Positions 13,121 through 24,499 are shown, counted from the first letter of the stretch. The stretch: DNA of 64,000 nucleotides from Erpobdella octoculata (GCA_963978895.1 OZ022242.1:23604663-23668662), one strand, 5' to 3'. Notes: generated from the sequence alone by a model not told the origin. A program made the numbers and translations.

Positions 13121-15913
13121 TTAAAAGCTTATGTTCAGTAAATTTTGACTTACAAGAAGAAAGAGGAGGTAAAAAAAAATAATACGGATGAGTCGTTTGA
13201 GCAAAATGTGTAAAGAAAGAAGACGAGTTGGGTAATTAGAAGCCCAAACAATATTGCAGTAAGAAATATAGGGAAAGACAAATGCATAATACAACATAAT
13301 ACAAGTTTTTGTGTCTATAAAACGACGTAATCTATACATAATTCCAATATACTTAGAAACTTTAGATTTAACATGCTTAATGTGATCAGTCCATGTTAAA
13401 TGTTGATCAAGAAACACACCTAAAAATCTATATGAGGTGACACGGGTAATAGAAACACCAGAAATGCTGAGACATGACTTTGTAATAATAGATTTACTCT
13501 TTGGATGAAATATGATATAGTTGGTTTTTTTTACATTTAAAGAAAGCTTATTGGCACAAAACCAATCATAAATACATATGAGACCATTATTAACGCTGTC
13601 AAATAAAATGTTCAAATTGTCACCAGAAGCAAACAGACTAGTGTCATCAGCAAATAAAGAAAAACTGAACAGGTTAGAAATTAAAGGTAAGTCATTGATA
13701 TATATAATAAATAGGAGTGGACCCAATATAGAGCCCTGTGGTACGCCACAGTTGATGGGTAAAGATTGTGATAACACATTGTTGTAGCAGACATATTGTG
13801 ATCGGTTCTTCATGTAATCCCGAAACCAGTCAAGAGGAACTCCCCGGACTCCATAGTACTCAGGCTTCTTCAATAATATTTCATGATTTACAGTGTCAAA
13901 TGCTTTTGCAAGGTCTAGGAATAGGCCAATGCCAAAGTTTCCTTGATCTAGAGCTTCAGCGATTTTGGATTGAAGAACAACTAGTGGCATGTATGTGGAG
14001 TGGTTTTTTCTAAATCCATATTGGTATGGTGAAAGGAGAGAAAACTTTGATAGGTAACTGTATAATCTTGTGTGCATAACTTTTTCAAAGAATTTGGAAA
14101 AATAAGATAATATTGAAATGGGCCGATAATTTGTTACATTATTTTTTTCACCGGATTTATGAAGTGGAACAACTTTAGCAATTTTCAATTGGTCAGGAAA
14201 TATTCCAAATGTTAGGGAACTATTGATCAGAGATGTTAGAGGAGAGACAATTAGTTGGATAGATTGACTTGCTATTAGAGGATCAATACCATCTGGACCA
14301 CAACTTCTAGATGTTTTTAAACTTTTTGCAATTTTGAGGATTTCAGTTGATGTTACTGGTGTGACATTCATGGAATCGACCACTTGGTTCTTGAGGAAGT
14401 CAGTGAAATAAGAACCCTGAGAGTGAATTTGTTTTGCAAGGCTTGACCCAATGTTTGAAAAATACTTGTTAAACATATCAGCAATCAGAGAAGGTGAACT
14501 TATTTCGGATCCATCATTTGTGAGAAAATTTTCCTGATGCTCTTTTGATTTGAATTGGCCTAGTAAATTCTTTATCAATTTCCAGATTGCATTAATATTA
14601 CCTTCATAAGATTCAAATTTAGAAGAGTAGTGTTGTTTGATTGTGGTTGTTTTTAAGGATTTAAATTTATTGCGACAAGTTATGAATTTTCTTCTATTTT
14701 CTTCTGATGGGTGTTTTAAAAAATTACGATAGAGAATATTCTTTTTACGGCAGTGTCTAAAAAGTGTAAAGTTCATCCATTCATGGTCAAATTTTACTTT
14801 TTTCTGTCTGGGTTTCTCTAGAGGAAAACAGAAATTATATGCATAGAGATATTCTTTCACAAATAATGAATAAGCAGATGTCCCTTTACCATTTTCACCT
14901 TGTTGAATGACTTTAGTCCAATCTTTGTTAGTTAATTTAAAATGGAACAAATTACTGTTTTTAAATTGTCTTTTGAAGTTTTTTTGATCTTTAGAAATGG
15001 TTATTTGAAAAGCAAGATCAAGAGAAAGGTAAAGTGGAAAATGGTCAGACAAATCATCAATCAGTATCTTTGAGAGCGTATTTTGAAGAGGGAAGTTTGT
15101 GAAGATATTTTCGATTGCTGTTGCTGTCGTAGAACTTTTCCGTGTTGGTTTTATAAAAGCAGGAAACAATAAATGAGATGCAAATGTGTTCAAAAAATCA
15201 GAAACAAGAGAAGCATGAACTTCATCTAACAAATTTATGTTAAAGTCACCCAGCAGTAGAATAGTAGTGTTATCGCGATCAATGGAAGTTAATAAAAGAT
15301 TCAATTCGTCAAGAAAAGTTTGTAAATTTGAGTTTGGTGGTCGATATATCACCCCAGCAATAAATTTTTTATTATTACAACTAAAGGAAACCAGTAACGA
15401 TTCGAATGAAGAGATTAGTAAATTTTTGTCCTTGTGGACCAAAATGGAGCAGGCGATAGAAGCATCGATGAAAAAACCCACACCCCCACCTTTTTTACCC
15501 TCACGAGGTTTTGAAAAAAAATTGTAGTGTGGGATGAATATACTGTCAGAGTTTTCTTTATTAAGCCAGGTTTCAGTTACAGCTACAATTTTAGCTGAGG
15601 ACATGTGCATTAGTAAGATTAAATCTTGAACTTTATGTACGAGACTTCTGCAATTTACATGAAGGAATGATAATTTCTTATTGGTTGAGTTTTTAATTAA
15701 ATTGGAAAGATTATCTGGTGTTAAATATGTAACTGGATCGTAAAATTGATATAAAAAATGCTGATCTGGATCAATGTGTCTGTCAAATAAACAAAAGACT
15801 TCCTTCATTTCTCCTAACTCGTTATGCAGACTTGTCATATTCGTTGGTGTTAAAGTTGTAGACTTTTCAGGAGGATGCAGATGGAAAAGGCTGTCGAGAT
15901 TCTCTTTTAGCAC
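13121..15913 (-). CDS. LINE ORF2: endonuclease plus reverse transcriptase
   Basis: A 930-codon open frame. The N-terminal part is an apurinic-type endonuclease, with TETW, LLLGDFNINLLD and a late SDHFPL motif. The centre is a reverse transcriptase with GPDGIDP, NYRPISILSYFSKFFEKVM, YGFRKNHST, DLAKAFDTVNH, GVPQGSILGPLLF and the catalytic FADDTSLF. The protein would nick target DNA and prime reverse transcription there. The last about 50 residues are out of frame because of a frameshift at about 13200, and the true tail is at 12831-13082. The start Met overlaps ORF1 by about 45 bp, as is common in this group. The frame is otherwise unbroken, which suggests a fairly young insertion. Confidence 0.9.
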   Translation of the reverse strand: MLKENLDSLFHLHPPEKSTTLTPTNMTSLHNELGEMKEVFCLFDRHIDPDQHFLYQFYDPVTYLTPDNLSNLIKNSTNKKLSFLHVNCRSLVHKVQDLILLMHMSSAKIVAVTETWLNKENSDSIFIPHYNFFSKPREGKKGGGVGFFIDASIACSILVHKDKNLLISSFESLLVSFSCNNKKFIAGVIYRPPNSNLQTFLDELNLLLTSIDRDNTTILLLGDFNINLLDEVHASLVSDFLNTFASHLLFPAFIKPTRKSSTTATAIENIFTNFPLQNTLSKILIDDLSDHFPLYLSLDLAFQITISKDQKNFKRQFKNSNLFHFKLTNKDWTKVIQQGENGKGTSAYSLFVKEYLYAYNFCFPLEKPRQKKVKFDHEWMNFTLFRHCRKKNILYRNFLKHPSEENRRKFITCRNKFKSLKTTTIKQHYSSKFESYEGNINAIWKLIKNLLGQFKSKEHQENFLTNDGSEISSPSLIADMFNKYFSNIGSSLAKQIHSQGSYFTDFLKNQVVDSMNVTPVTSTEILKIAKSLKTSRSCGPDGIDPLIASQSIQLIVSPLTSLINSSLTFGIFPDQLKIAKVVPLHKSGEKNNVTNYRPISILSYFSKFFEKVMHTRLYSYLSKFSLLSPYQYGFRKNHSTYMPLVVLQSKIAEALDQGNFGIGLFLDLAKAFDTVNHEILLKKPEYYGVRGVPLDWFRDYMKNRSQYVCYNNVLSQSLPINCGVPQGSILGPLLFIIYINDLPLISNLFSFSLFADDTSLFASGDNLNILFDSVNNGLICIYDWFCANKLSLNVKKTNYIIFHPKSKSIITKSCLSISGVSITRVTSYRFLGVFLDQHLTWTDHIKHVKSKVSKYIGIMYRLRRFIDTKTCIMLYYAFVFPYISYCNIVWASNYPTRLLSLHILLKRLIRIIFFYLLFLLVSQNLLNISF

Positions 15914-16315
15914 ACCGCCTTTTGTAGGCCTCCTCTGCTTGAATACGAGTTAAATCCCTGTTTATGTAAACTTGGCGAAATTTGACTTCAGAAGAGCTTC
16001 TAAGTATGACCGCAGAAGAGAGAAGATCTTTTACATCATCAGGACTGTTTAGCGTGACACAGATTTTGACATTGTCTTTTCCTAGTCTGCGAGTTTTGAG
16101 TATGCGAGGTTTAACAGTGAGGGCTTCTTCGCAGAAAGTTTCGACAAGTTTTTGATCAGTAATTTTTGAGTCAGTAGGCGTAGGCAATCCAGTAATAATA
16201 ACATTGTTGGCTCTTATTTTAATATCTTCTCTTTCTTTATCCGTAACAAGAATTGCTTTAGAAGTTGCTTCAACTAGCTTCTGAGTTTGGACTTCAAGAG
16301 AAGAAACAGAAGTTT
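15867..16315 (-). pseudogene. LINE ORF1 fragment, 5' truncated
   Basis: An open frame with a heptad-like N-terminal stretch is followed by RANNVIITGLP, RLGKDNVKICVTL and VYINRDLTRIQ. This matches the RRM-like RNA-binding protein encoded by ORF1 of CR1/L1-type LINEs. The in-frame ATG at 16334 lies outside the insertion, in the host LINE, so it is not the native start. The element is truncated within ORF1. Confidence 0.8.
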
Positions 16316-18768
16316 TAACACTAAGCACTTCCACCGACTGCTGTCTTCACACGGTCTCGAACAATGGGTGCATGAGCGTACTCATGATCGTGGCCACACT
16401 CTCGACTTCGTCATTGTCCGTATGCCCGATACACTCATCTCTAATCTTCATACAGCTCCACCATCTTTATCCGACCACTCAATCATCAAATTCGAACTTA
16501 ACCATCAACCTCCACCATTAATCTTTGAGACAGCTGAGAGTCGATCTTTTGCTCAATTTAACATGTCAGCCTTCCAGGCTGATCTCCTTGCTTCCGAACT
16601 CTACCAGCTTACTTTCTCTCAAGAAGTCAAAGCAGCAGATAAACTTTTCTCCCTACACGATTCCACCATGGAGGAATTACTTAATAGACATGCTCCTCTT
16701 AGAAAAATAACAAAACGTAAAATAACTGGCTGCTCTTGGTTTGATAGTGAATGCTTGATCTCCAAACGTTCTACCCGTCGTCTCGAACGCCAATCTACCA
16801 GAGATCCTCTTAACGTCATAAAGAAGCAGCGTTGGCGATCTCAGATTAAAAGCCAGAGGAGACTTTTTCAATTCAAGTGCTCTAGTTACCTTAAACAACA
16901 CATCGAAAACGTTTAAGGTGATGGTCGAACTCTCTGGAGATCACTACATTCGCTCCTCATCCAAATTCAGAAACCTCATCATGGATTTCCCCCGTTGATC
17001 TACTTGACTTTTTTGGAAATAAGATTGTTGACATACGTGACTTGACCAAAACTTCGACCCGTCCGATTTCGCAAACAATGCACCGTTTCCTCCTGGTTTT
17101 GACGCGTTTGAAAAGGTTTCTCCTGATGATGTGACTAAACTTCTCATCGATTCCACGACAAAGCAGTGCGAGCTCGATTCCGCCCCTGTGCATCTACTAA
17201 AAACCATGCGCCTCACTTTTGCTAAAATTCTTGCAATGTTAATAAACTCCTCACTTTCCCAGACTAATCTGCCTGAACCTCACAAACGTGCCATCATTCG
17301 CCCACTACTAAAAAAACCTGGCCTTGATCTCTCTGACCCTGCCAACTACCGCCCTAATTCTACCTTATCGTTTGTTTCTAAACTAGTGGAACGAGTCGTC
17401 CACCGTCAACTTTCTAACTATGTTGAAATACATCAACTACTTCCTCCTACTCAATCTGGATTCAGACGTTATCACTCCACAGAAACAGCTGTGGTTAAAG
17501 TTTATAACGACATTGTCCTTGCCCTTGATTCCGGATTCATAACCGCTCTCTTAATGCTTGACTTTAGTGCTGCTTTCGACAGTGTCGACCATGCCATTTT
17601 TTTTAATCCTTGAATTACAGTTTGGTATAACTTCTGCCGCTTTTCAGGGGTTGATCTCTTTTCTTTCTAATCGTTCTCATAAGGTTCGTCTTGGTGAGCA
17701 GACCTCCAAAAAGTACGATGTTTCTTTCGGTGTTCCCTAAGGTTCAATCCTTGGACCCCTTCTTTTCATTCTGTACACTTCTTATATTGTCAACATCGCC
17801 TCACGACACGAAGTTCTTATTCACCTCTATGCTGATGACACCCAGCTATATATTCAACTTGCCACACAAGACATTTGCCTAGCTAAAACAAAGCTTGCAA
17901 ACTGTCTCGTTGAAATTCAAAAATGGTGCTCAGCCATGCGCCTGAAGCTCAATACTTCTAAAACAGAACTCATCTGGTTTGATCGAAGGCCTCAGCCCAT
18001 ATCCATGAGTTCAAGCTCTATTAATATCGGTGACTGCACGATCTCGTCTTCGAATGTTGTTCGTGATCTCGGAGTGTATCTTGACTCTGGCTTGTCAATG
18101 ACCCACCATATCTCCGCCATTACAAGGGCCTACTACTTCCATCTACGCCGAATCCGTCAAGTGAAGCGCTGCCTTAACGAGCAGTGCATTTGTACGATAA
18201 TCCAGGCTTTTGTCATCTCAAGAGTAGACTACTGCAACTCAGTGCTGACAGGTCTACCATCATCGTCCTTAAAACCCCTTACTTCTGTACTCCATGCGGC
18301 CGCTCGGCTTGTCAAAGATCTCGGTCCCCGAGACCACACCACCCCAACTTTACGTCAACTTCATTGGCTACCTATCCCTACTAGAATAAATTTTAAAATA
18401 TGCCTCTTAATGTTTAACATATTCACCGGATCTTCTCCCTCCTATCTGTCATCTCTCGTTTCTCCATGCTCGTTGCTCCCTGCAAGGCGGCGTCTTCGTT
18501 CTACTAGCAGGGACGACTTTGTCTCTGTCCGGTCTCGACTCCAATTTGGAAACAGAGCTTTTGCCATCTCTGGCCCAACTTACTGGAACAGCTTGCCTGT
18601 ACATATTTGCCAATCTAAAGTCTCTACTCAATTAACACTAGATTAAAAACTTATCTCTTTAGTAAGTTCTTTGATTAGGAGATATTGTCGAACTGCGCGC
18701 TTTTGCGAAAGACTTGTTTTTTATAAGGGCGCGTTATAAATTTTACTTTGTATTGTATTGTATTGTCG
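16316..18768 (+). pseudogene. L2/CR1-like LINE, main part (endonuclease end, RT, 3' tail)
   Basis: This continues the fragment at 12350-12523. It reads HGLEQWVHERTHDRGHTLDF and SDHSIIKFEL (endonuclease end). The RT follows in several frames: NYRP, LLPPTQSGFRRYHSTETAVV, DFSAAFDSVDH, GSILGPLLF and catalytic YADDTQLY at about 17830. It ends in the RLQFGNRAFAISGPTYWNSL tail typical of the L2 clade. Frameshifts and a TAA (GVP*GSIL at about 17740) disable it. The 3' end is a short (TATTG)n repeat at 18748-18768, characteristic of L2/CR1-type tails. Confidence 0.85.
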
Positions 18769-19310
18769 TTCGGACCGTTTGCGAGTGTATTTACGCAAAT
18801 GTGTTAAATTAATTTTCTTTTTATCGCTTGGCTCTTGCTTTCCAACTGCTCGTCGTGCAGCGAAATTATGATAACATTTACAAAGAGCTGGACAAGAGCA
18901 TGTAGCAGAAGGAAATAGTTTTACAACACGCGGTTCACTGGATCCATTTACGACAAAAACAGCAAGTTTAACATCCAGTGAGATTTTGCATTGCTGGATG
19001 ATTGCATCCGCTCGCGCGGCGGAACTATGCTGATAAGTATGTTCGTCGTTGTCATCATTTACCTCACCGTTTACCGTTTCCTGCTCCACCGAAGCTTCCG
19101 GCTCCTGTTGGTCTGGATTAATTACGCTCTTGATTTTTTCAACGATCATATGGGGGAATGGTTGCAGGAATAGTTGTTTCATCATCTTCGTATAGTTCAA
19201 TTAACTGCTGGCGCAATTCATATTCCCCTGGTCCTTCTCGGCCACGATAGATTTCTGCAAGACTGTAGTATTCGACCAGATGATGGAGACTTGGAGCCAT
19301 CTCTGAAGAA
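18750..19310 (-). pseudogene. SWIM zinc-finger protein fragment, transposon-derived
   Basis: Minus-strand frames read MAPSLHHLVEYYSLAEIYRG...GEYELRQQLIELYEDDETT, then, after a frameshift near 19165, SVINPDQQEPEASVEQE and RVVKLFPSATCSCPALCKCY followed by HNFAARRAVG. The CSC...CYH pattern is a SWIM zinc finger, often found in mobile-element-encoded proteins. The parent element is not identified. Confidence 0.55.
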
Positions 19311-19539
19311 GGCTGACTGACAAGCCGAAAGCTCAGATACCAAAAAAAAAATTTTTCACTTGACTTGGTATACTTCTGGTTTATTATTTAAAGTTTGAGT
19401 AAGTTGGTTTGTATTTTGACTTTTCTTTTTAAGATTTGAAGGATATTTTTTTAATTTAGTTTTAACATTTTAAAAATTCAAAGATTGTCAATTAAAACTA
19501 AATCAAAAACATTATTACATATCGGAACAAATAAAATAA

Positions 19540-19715
19540 ATAAATAGCGAACATTACTGCGACCCATTGTGTAGAAGCGAACCTTAATGCGATCCTTTTT
19601 GCATTGTAAAAGGCGAACCACATCGGTCACGTGCTTCATTGTTAACCAATCACTGAACGAGTTGGCGTACGGTTCGCGTTTTAGAGGTTCGCGTTCGCCT
19701 TTTACAGACACCCGC
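19540..19715 (-). repeat. GCGAAC-rich repeat block (copy 2, inverted)
   Basis: The reverse complement starts GGGTGTCTGTAAAAGGCGAA, as in the block at 8848-8965, and has the same dispersed GCGAACC units. It lies immediately upstream of the Helitron coding remnant. Confidence 0.5.
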
Positions 19716-19739
19716 GAGCGACAGAAAATGTCAACAATT

Positions 19740-20340
19740 CGAGCGTGAATGAAAATAAAAGAGAAAAGAATAGGCTTGAAATACAGTGGTGAATCAACTG
19801 GATTTTGTTGTGCGGCTGGAAAAGTAAAATGGTAACAATTGGTCCCACCACCAGATACATTACGCTCATAAGTTTTGGGTCCTGGAAGTGATTCTACACA
19901 TTTTTTGGCCAACATACAAAAATACAACAATTGTTTTCAAACGATGAAAATTTCATGCCCACTTTCAAGGTAAGATTCAAATTATTATAAATAACAATAA
20001 AATAAATAAAAAAATTCTATAACCATTTCAGATCCAAGGGCAAATATATAACATTATTACTAATTATTAGGAGCGCTGTTACCACTACCAGATGCGGATC
20101 ATCAATTTTTACGAATTTATATCATGGGAAATTTGGATGCGGAAGTTGAACAGCGTTGTGCTCGCAATCCAACTATGAAGCAAACTATTGTGCGAGAATT
20201 GCAAACGTTTCTTCATCAGAACAATGATATAATCAAAATTGCATTGAGCTGACAAAACACCTGCGGGTACTCAAGAAAGTTTAATTTGCCGACAATTGAC
20301 GAAGTGGCTATTTTTATTTTCGGAGAAAATATCCATTCTA
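19740..20340 (+). pseudogene. Helitron Rep/helicase gene, N-terminal exons (decayed)
   Basis: Frames read KYSGESTGFCCAAGKV, THFLANIQKYNNCFQT and then LLPLPDADHQFLRIYIMGNL, RCARNPT, DKTPAGTQES and FGENIHS. All follow the conserved N-terminal part of animal Helitron proteins. A probable intron at about 19970-20031 (AG|GTAAGATTC...CATTTCAG) joins PTFK to IQGQIY. Several frameshifts break it. It is interrupted at 20341 by a TA-flanked insertion and resumes at 22852. Confidence 0.8.
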
Positions 20341-20494
20341 CACCTTTTCTGGATCAATTTAAAAGAAATACAAATCAATTTAAAAAAAATACAAATCAAT
20401 TTAAAAGAAATACGAATCAATTTAAAAAAATACGAATCAATTTAAAAGAAATACGAATCAATTTTAAAAAAATACGAATGAAATTAAAAAAGTT

Positions 20495-20720
20495 AATGTA
20501 TATTTTCCACATAAAAATAAATTCCCACTATGAAGGATATTAAAATCAAACATAAATTCACAAAAGTTAATGTACAGTATACTGTATTCTCCACATAAAA
20601 ATAAATTCACAAAATGAAGGATTTTAAAATCAAACATAAATTCACAAAAGTTAATGTACAGTATACTGTATTCTCCACATAAAAATAAATTCACAAAATC
20701 AAGAATATTAAAATCAAACA
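20495..20720. repeat. Tandem repeat, about 84-bp unit, near three copies
   Basis: Units of the type AAAATAAATTCACAAAATGA...ACAGTATACTGTATTCTCCA repeat with few changes. They fill the loop of the TA-flanked fold-back element. Confidence 0.7.
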
Positions 20721-20973
20721 CCCGCCTGAAAGCGCTTGGTGAAGATTTATATAATAATAAAAAAATTCTTTTCAACATTTTTGCAATGTCGTCACTATTT
20801 AATTTACTATATAATTTAATGTCGTCACTTCCACCACCAATCAACTTTAAACAAATAAGTGCATTGTATATATTTTCGTTGAAAATAAATTTCTATGTAT
20901 TCATTTTAAAATTATTTTTATTTCTTTTAAATTGATTCGTATTTCTTTTAAATTGATTCGCATTTATTTTAAA

Positions 20974-22422
20974 CTAGCAGTGCCCGTAGCGGCTTCGCTC
21001 GCATGAAATTAGAGAATTTGAACCGTGCATACATAGGAGAGTACTGCACGGATCAATTTTTTAGGTCTCGGCTCGGCCCGTCGACAACTTGGCTCAGCCC
21101 GTTTCAAAAACCGAATTTCCTGGCCCGGCACGGCCCGTCTGATATGGGCCTGGCCCGTTTTTACAGGCCTAGAAGTTCTATATACTTGATGAAAAACTTC
21201 GGCCCGTCCCACCTTGACTTCAGGTTTAGCCCGGCCCATCTGAACACCCTAAAATCACTAAAATGTTTATATACTTGGTTAAAAATCTCGGCCCGTCCCA
21301 CCTTGATTTAATGTTTAGGCAGGGCCTTATGAAGACCCTAAAATAACGGCTTGGCCCGTCCGTCCGGTGATAAACTGAAATCATCTACTTTTGACCGGCA
21401 CAAAACCTCAAAATACCAATTTTCACATCTGTAGCACAGTTTTTGAGTAGCAGTTATTTTAAAATTAAATAACCCTTTTTCCACTTCACATTTGAGGTCC
21501 TGGAAACCAAATTTTCAAAAAATGGTGAAACTCGTATATCATTATTTTTAGAGTAGAAACTAAATACTTATTTTACTTTTGTAGCATTTACAGTTTTTGA
21601 GTAGCAGTTACTTTAAAAACCAAGTAATTCTATTTTCCACCCCATATTTGAAGTCCTGGAAACCAAATTTTCAAGAAATGGTAAAACACGTATATCATTA
21701 TTTCTGGAGTAGAAACCAAATACTAATTTTTACTCCTGCAGCATCTACAGTTTTCGAATAGCAGTTACAATAAAAACCAAATAACATTATTTTCCATCCC
21801 ACATTTGAGGTCCTGGAAACCAAATTTAAAAAAATGGTTAAACACGTATATCTTTATTTTTAGAATAGAAACTAAATACTAATTTTTACATCTGTGGTAT
21901 TTACAGTTTTTGAGTAGCAGTTAGTTTGAAAAACAAATAACCCTATTTTCCACCCCACATTTGAAGTCCTGGAAACCAATTTTTCAGAAAATGCTAAAAC
22001 ACCTATTTCATTATTTTGAGAGTAGAAACAAAATACTAATTTTTAATCCTGTAGCATTCACAGTTTTTGAGTAGCAGCTACTTTAAAAACCAAATAACTC
22101 AATTTTCCAACCAACATTTGAGGTCCGGGAAACCGAATTTTCAAAAAATGGTGAAACACGTATCTTTTTATTTTTTAAGAAAAATCCATGTACCAAATTT
22201 CAAAATTTCCTCATTTTTGGTTTTCGAGATATACATTGTTTTAGAAAAAAGTTTGTTTTCCAGTTTTTTCCCCTCAGGAGCAAAATTTTCAAAAATCCTT
22301 TCTTAGCGGATGTTTACGCTATAAAAGTAATATAAGTTCCAAATTTCACGTTCCTAGGATGAGGCGTGTGAGCTCGGCATTGATTATCAGTCAGTCAGGA
22401 CATGTTCTTTTATATATATAGA
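20974..22422 (-). mobile_element. Helitron-like element H2, copy 3
   Basis: A full-length family member on the minus strand, with TC at 22422 and CTAG at 20974-20977. It splits one unit of the 21-bp tandem array exactly between A and T (TTTTAAA | TTGATTCG). There is no duplication, and intact units sit beside it for comparison. That is the Helitron insertion signature. Confidence 0.85.
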
Positions 22423-22505
22423 TTGATTCGTATTTTTTTTAAATTGATTCGTATTTCTTTTAAATTGATTTGTATTTTTTTAAAATTGATTAGTATTTAT
22501 TTTTA

Positions 22506-22815
22506 CCAATGCTTTTATTAACTCGTCGTCTCTGTTTCTCTGTCTGTTTCAAATCTTGCAATCAATTTTTGAGTCACTTCCTGATGATAGATTTTTTTCA
22601 AATTTTGCATACATGCTCAAAATAGAAGACAATGCAATATTCAATTATTAGTTTTACAATAAGTCAATTAATTTAGTTAATTTTAATTAATTTCGATATT
22701 TCGATATAATTAAGATATTTCGACTTTAATATAAAATAAAAGAGTAATATAAGAAAAAATTGATTGCAAAATTTGTGTTTTAATTACATATAAGAGCATT
22801 GGTTTTAAAAATTCG
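22506..22815 (-). mobile_element. R330 MITE-like element, copy 1
   Basis: The terminal inverted repeats are ACCAATGCTTTTAT at the left and ATAAGAGCATTGGT at the right. Other copies are at 28505-28828 and 35679-35995, and a partial copy is at 36240-36440. It contains a short (GACAGACAGAGAAACA)n run and no gene. Confidence 0.7.
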
Positions 22816-22851
22816 TTTTTAATTTACTTGTAAATTGATCCAGAAAAGGTG

Positions 22852-24290
22852 TAGAGGTATCAGGCTTCATCGTCGGAATAATGAATAGAAACGTGTTTAC
22901 GAAACGCACAGGAGTTACGATGAGCTAAAATACCATTAATATTCTGGCAAGGTGAAGACGTATACCATTTCAATATTAAAATTCTTAATCAAGTAACTGG
23001 TAAGTACAACTGATTAAATATTTGATTTTTTAAATATAAGATTTTAATAGATATAACCGAATATCTTTTGTAATAACAGGTAGTGAAGCCAACAAAAAGG
23101 TCAGTGCTATGAATTTTTATTCATACAGACTCATGATTCGTGAAGGTGAAATAAATCACATTTTGAAATGTCGTCGGCTTTTCCATCAGTTTGTGGTTGA
23201 CGTGTGTGTCAAAATTGAGACTGAACGATTAACATACATCCGTTTGAACCAACAGCACCTCCGATCTGAAGAATACATTCATCTTCACGATGCTATTACT
23301 GCCAATGGCAAATGCAAACAACTAAACAACGTGGGAAGGATGACAATTTTGCCAGCCACTTACATTGGAAGTCTGCGCCACATGCACGAGTACGCACAAG
23401 ATGCGATGTTATGTGTTAGCCAATATGGCTGCCTGATCTCTTTCCGTCATACTCTTCCAGTCATTCCCGATTAACTGCAGCGAACGAAATAAACACGTGT
23501 TTAAAGTCATCAACTTTATGGTGGCATGTTAAGACATGCGAGTGTTTTTGCAACATAATCAAAGTGCAGATATGTTTTCGAAGCCATTGTTAGATATTGG
23601 TAATGGGAAAGTCGAAGTTGACACCTCGACTGGATTAATTGCATTACCCACCAATTTCTATAACATAGCGGACTATAAAGCGGAGTTTATTCAGTGTTTT
23701 TCAGGACGTAGGGCAAAAACCATAATTGGCTCAACACATGAACAATACTGGCAGCAAATAACAAAGATGTCGATGATGTCAATGCGATCATTCCAAGTTT
23801 TCTTCCGGGACAGTTTGTTTCCATCAAATCAGCTGACACAGCTATCAATAACGATGACGTAGTCAACTATCTTACAGAATTTTTGAATTTGCTAAAATTG
23901 CCTGGACAACCACCTCACAATTTGCTATTAAAAGTGGGTTCAGTTATCATAATGTTGCGTAACAATAATCAACCTCGACTGTGCAATAGAACGAGACTGC
24001 CTGTAAAAAAGCTAATGAATAATGTGATCGAGGCAACGATAATAAATGGTAAATACAAAGGAGAGGATGTTTTGATCCCAAGTATGCCGATGACTCCAAC
24101 TGATTTGACCTTCAATTTTAAAAGGTTACAATTTCCTGTGCATCTGGCATTTGCGATGACCATAACTAAATCACAACGCCAGTCTTTGGAAGCTCGCAGA
24201 ATTAACTTGGAGTTTCCATGTTTCGCGCATGGACTATTATATGTCGCCGTCACATTTTGGACCAAACCATCCTTCACAAACCCTGAAGAA
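22852..24290 (+). pseudogene. Helitron gene, C-terminal remnants (Helitron_like_N part plus helicase end)
   Basis: It resumes with RLHRRNNE and IPLIFWQGEDVYHFNIKILN. An intron at about 23003-23081 (CTG|GTAAGTAC...AACAG) is followed by EANKKVSAMNFYSYRLMIRE, LKCRRLFHQFVVDV, YIHLHDAI and LPATYIGSLRHMHEYAQDAM. A large internal deletion follows, removing the Rep catalytic part and most helicase motifs. The helicase C terminus then follows: MRVFLQHNQSADMFSK, YLTEFLNLLKLPGQPPHNL, LMNNVIEATIINGKYKGE and QFPVHLAFAMTITKSQ...LYVAV. Frameshifts at about 23490 and 23870 make it a pseudogene. Confidence 0.85.
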
Positions 24291-24499
24291 CCATCAGTCA
24301 CCACCACATCATCCACCACGCCCTCCTCCACAGTTTCTGACAAACCATCCGTCACCGCCACATTCTGCATTGAATATTCCTTCAAAATATCTGAGGAAAA
24401 AATTGTCACCATCACATCAAGTATCATTTCTTCTTTAAAGGTTTATTTAAAACTTTGATCTGGTTTTAACTTATTTTGTCTCAATTTTAAATTATTTAT

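Larger units (their letters stand above)
12524..16315 (-). mobile_element. Minus-strand non-LTR retrotransposon (CR1/L2 group), 5' truncated
   Basis: It is flanked by an 8-bp target duplication TAACACTA (12516-12523 and 16316-16323). It encodes the C-terminal part of ORF1, the endonuclease/RT ORF2 and a frameshifted C terminus. The 3' end lacks a long poly(A). It sits inside the plus-strand LINE; removing it with one TAACACTA rejoins that LINE's frame as ...DQPNT|KHFHRLL.... Confidence 0.9.
20341..22851. mobile_element. TA-flanked fold-back element nested in the Helitron
   Basis: Perfect 20-bp inverted ends (CACCTTTTCTGGATCAATTT at 20341-20360, reverse complement at 22832-22851) are each bordered by TA, the duplication of Tc1/mariner-type insertions. 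Inside are inverted arrays of a 21-bp unit (AATTTAAAAGAAATACGAATC; left 20356-20480, right 20925-20973 and 22423-22500). Removing the element with one TA rejoins the Helitron frame as GENIHS|RGIRLHRRNNE. No transposase is present. Confidence 0.75.

Noticed and set aside
19478..19930. 150-residue minus-strand ORF
   Set aside because: It is antisense to recognisable Helitron coding sequence (KYSGESTGFCC, FLANIQKYNN) and to the GCGAAC repeat.
23969..24427. 152-residue minus-strand ORF
   Set aside because: Shadow of the Helitron helicase C terminus on the plus strand.
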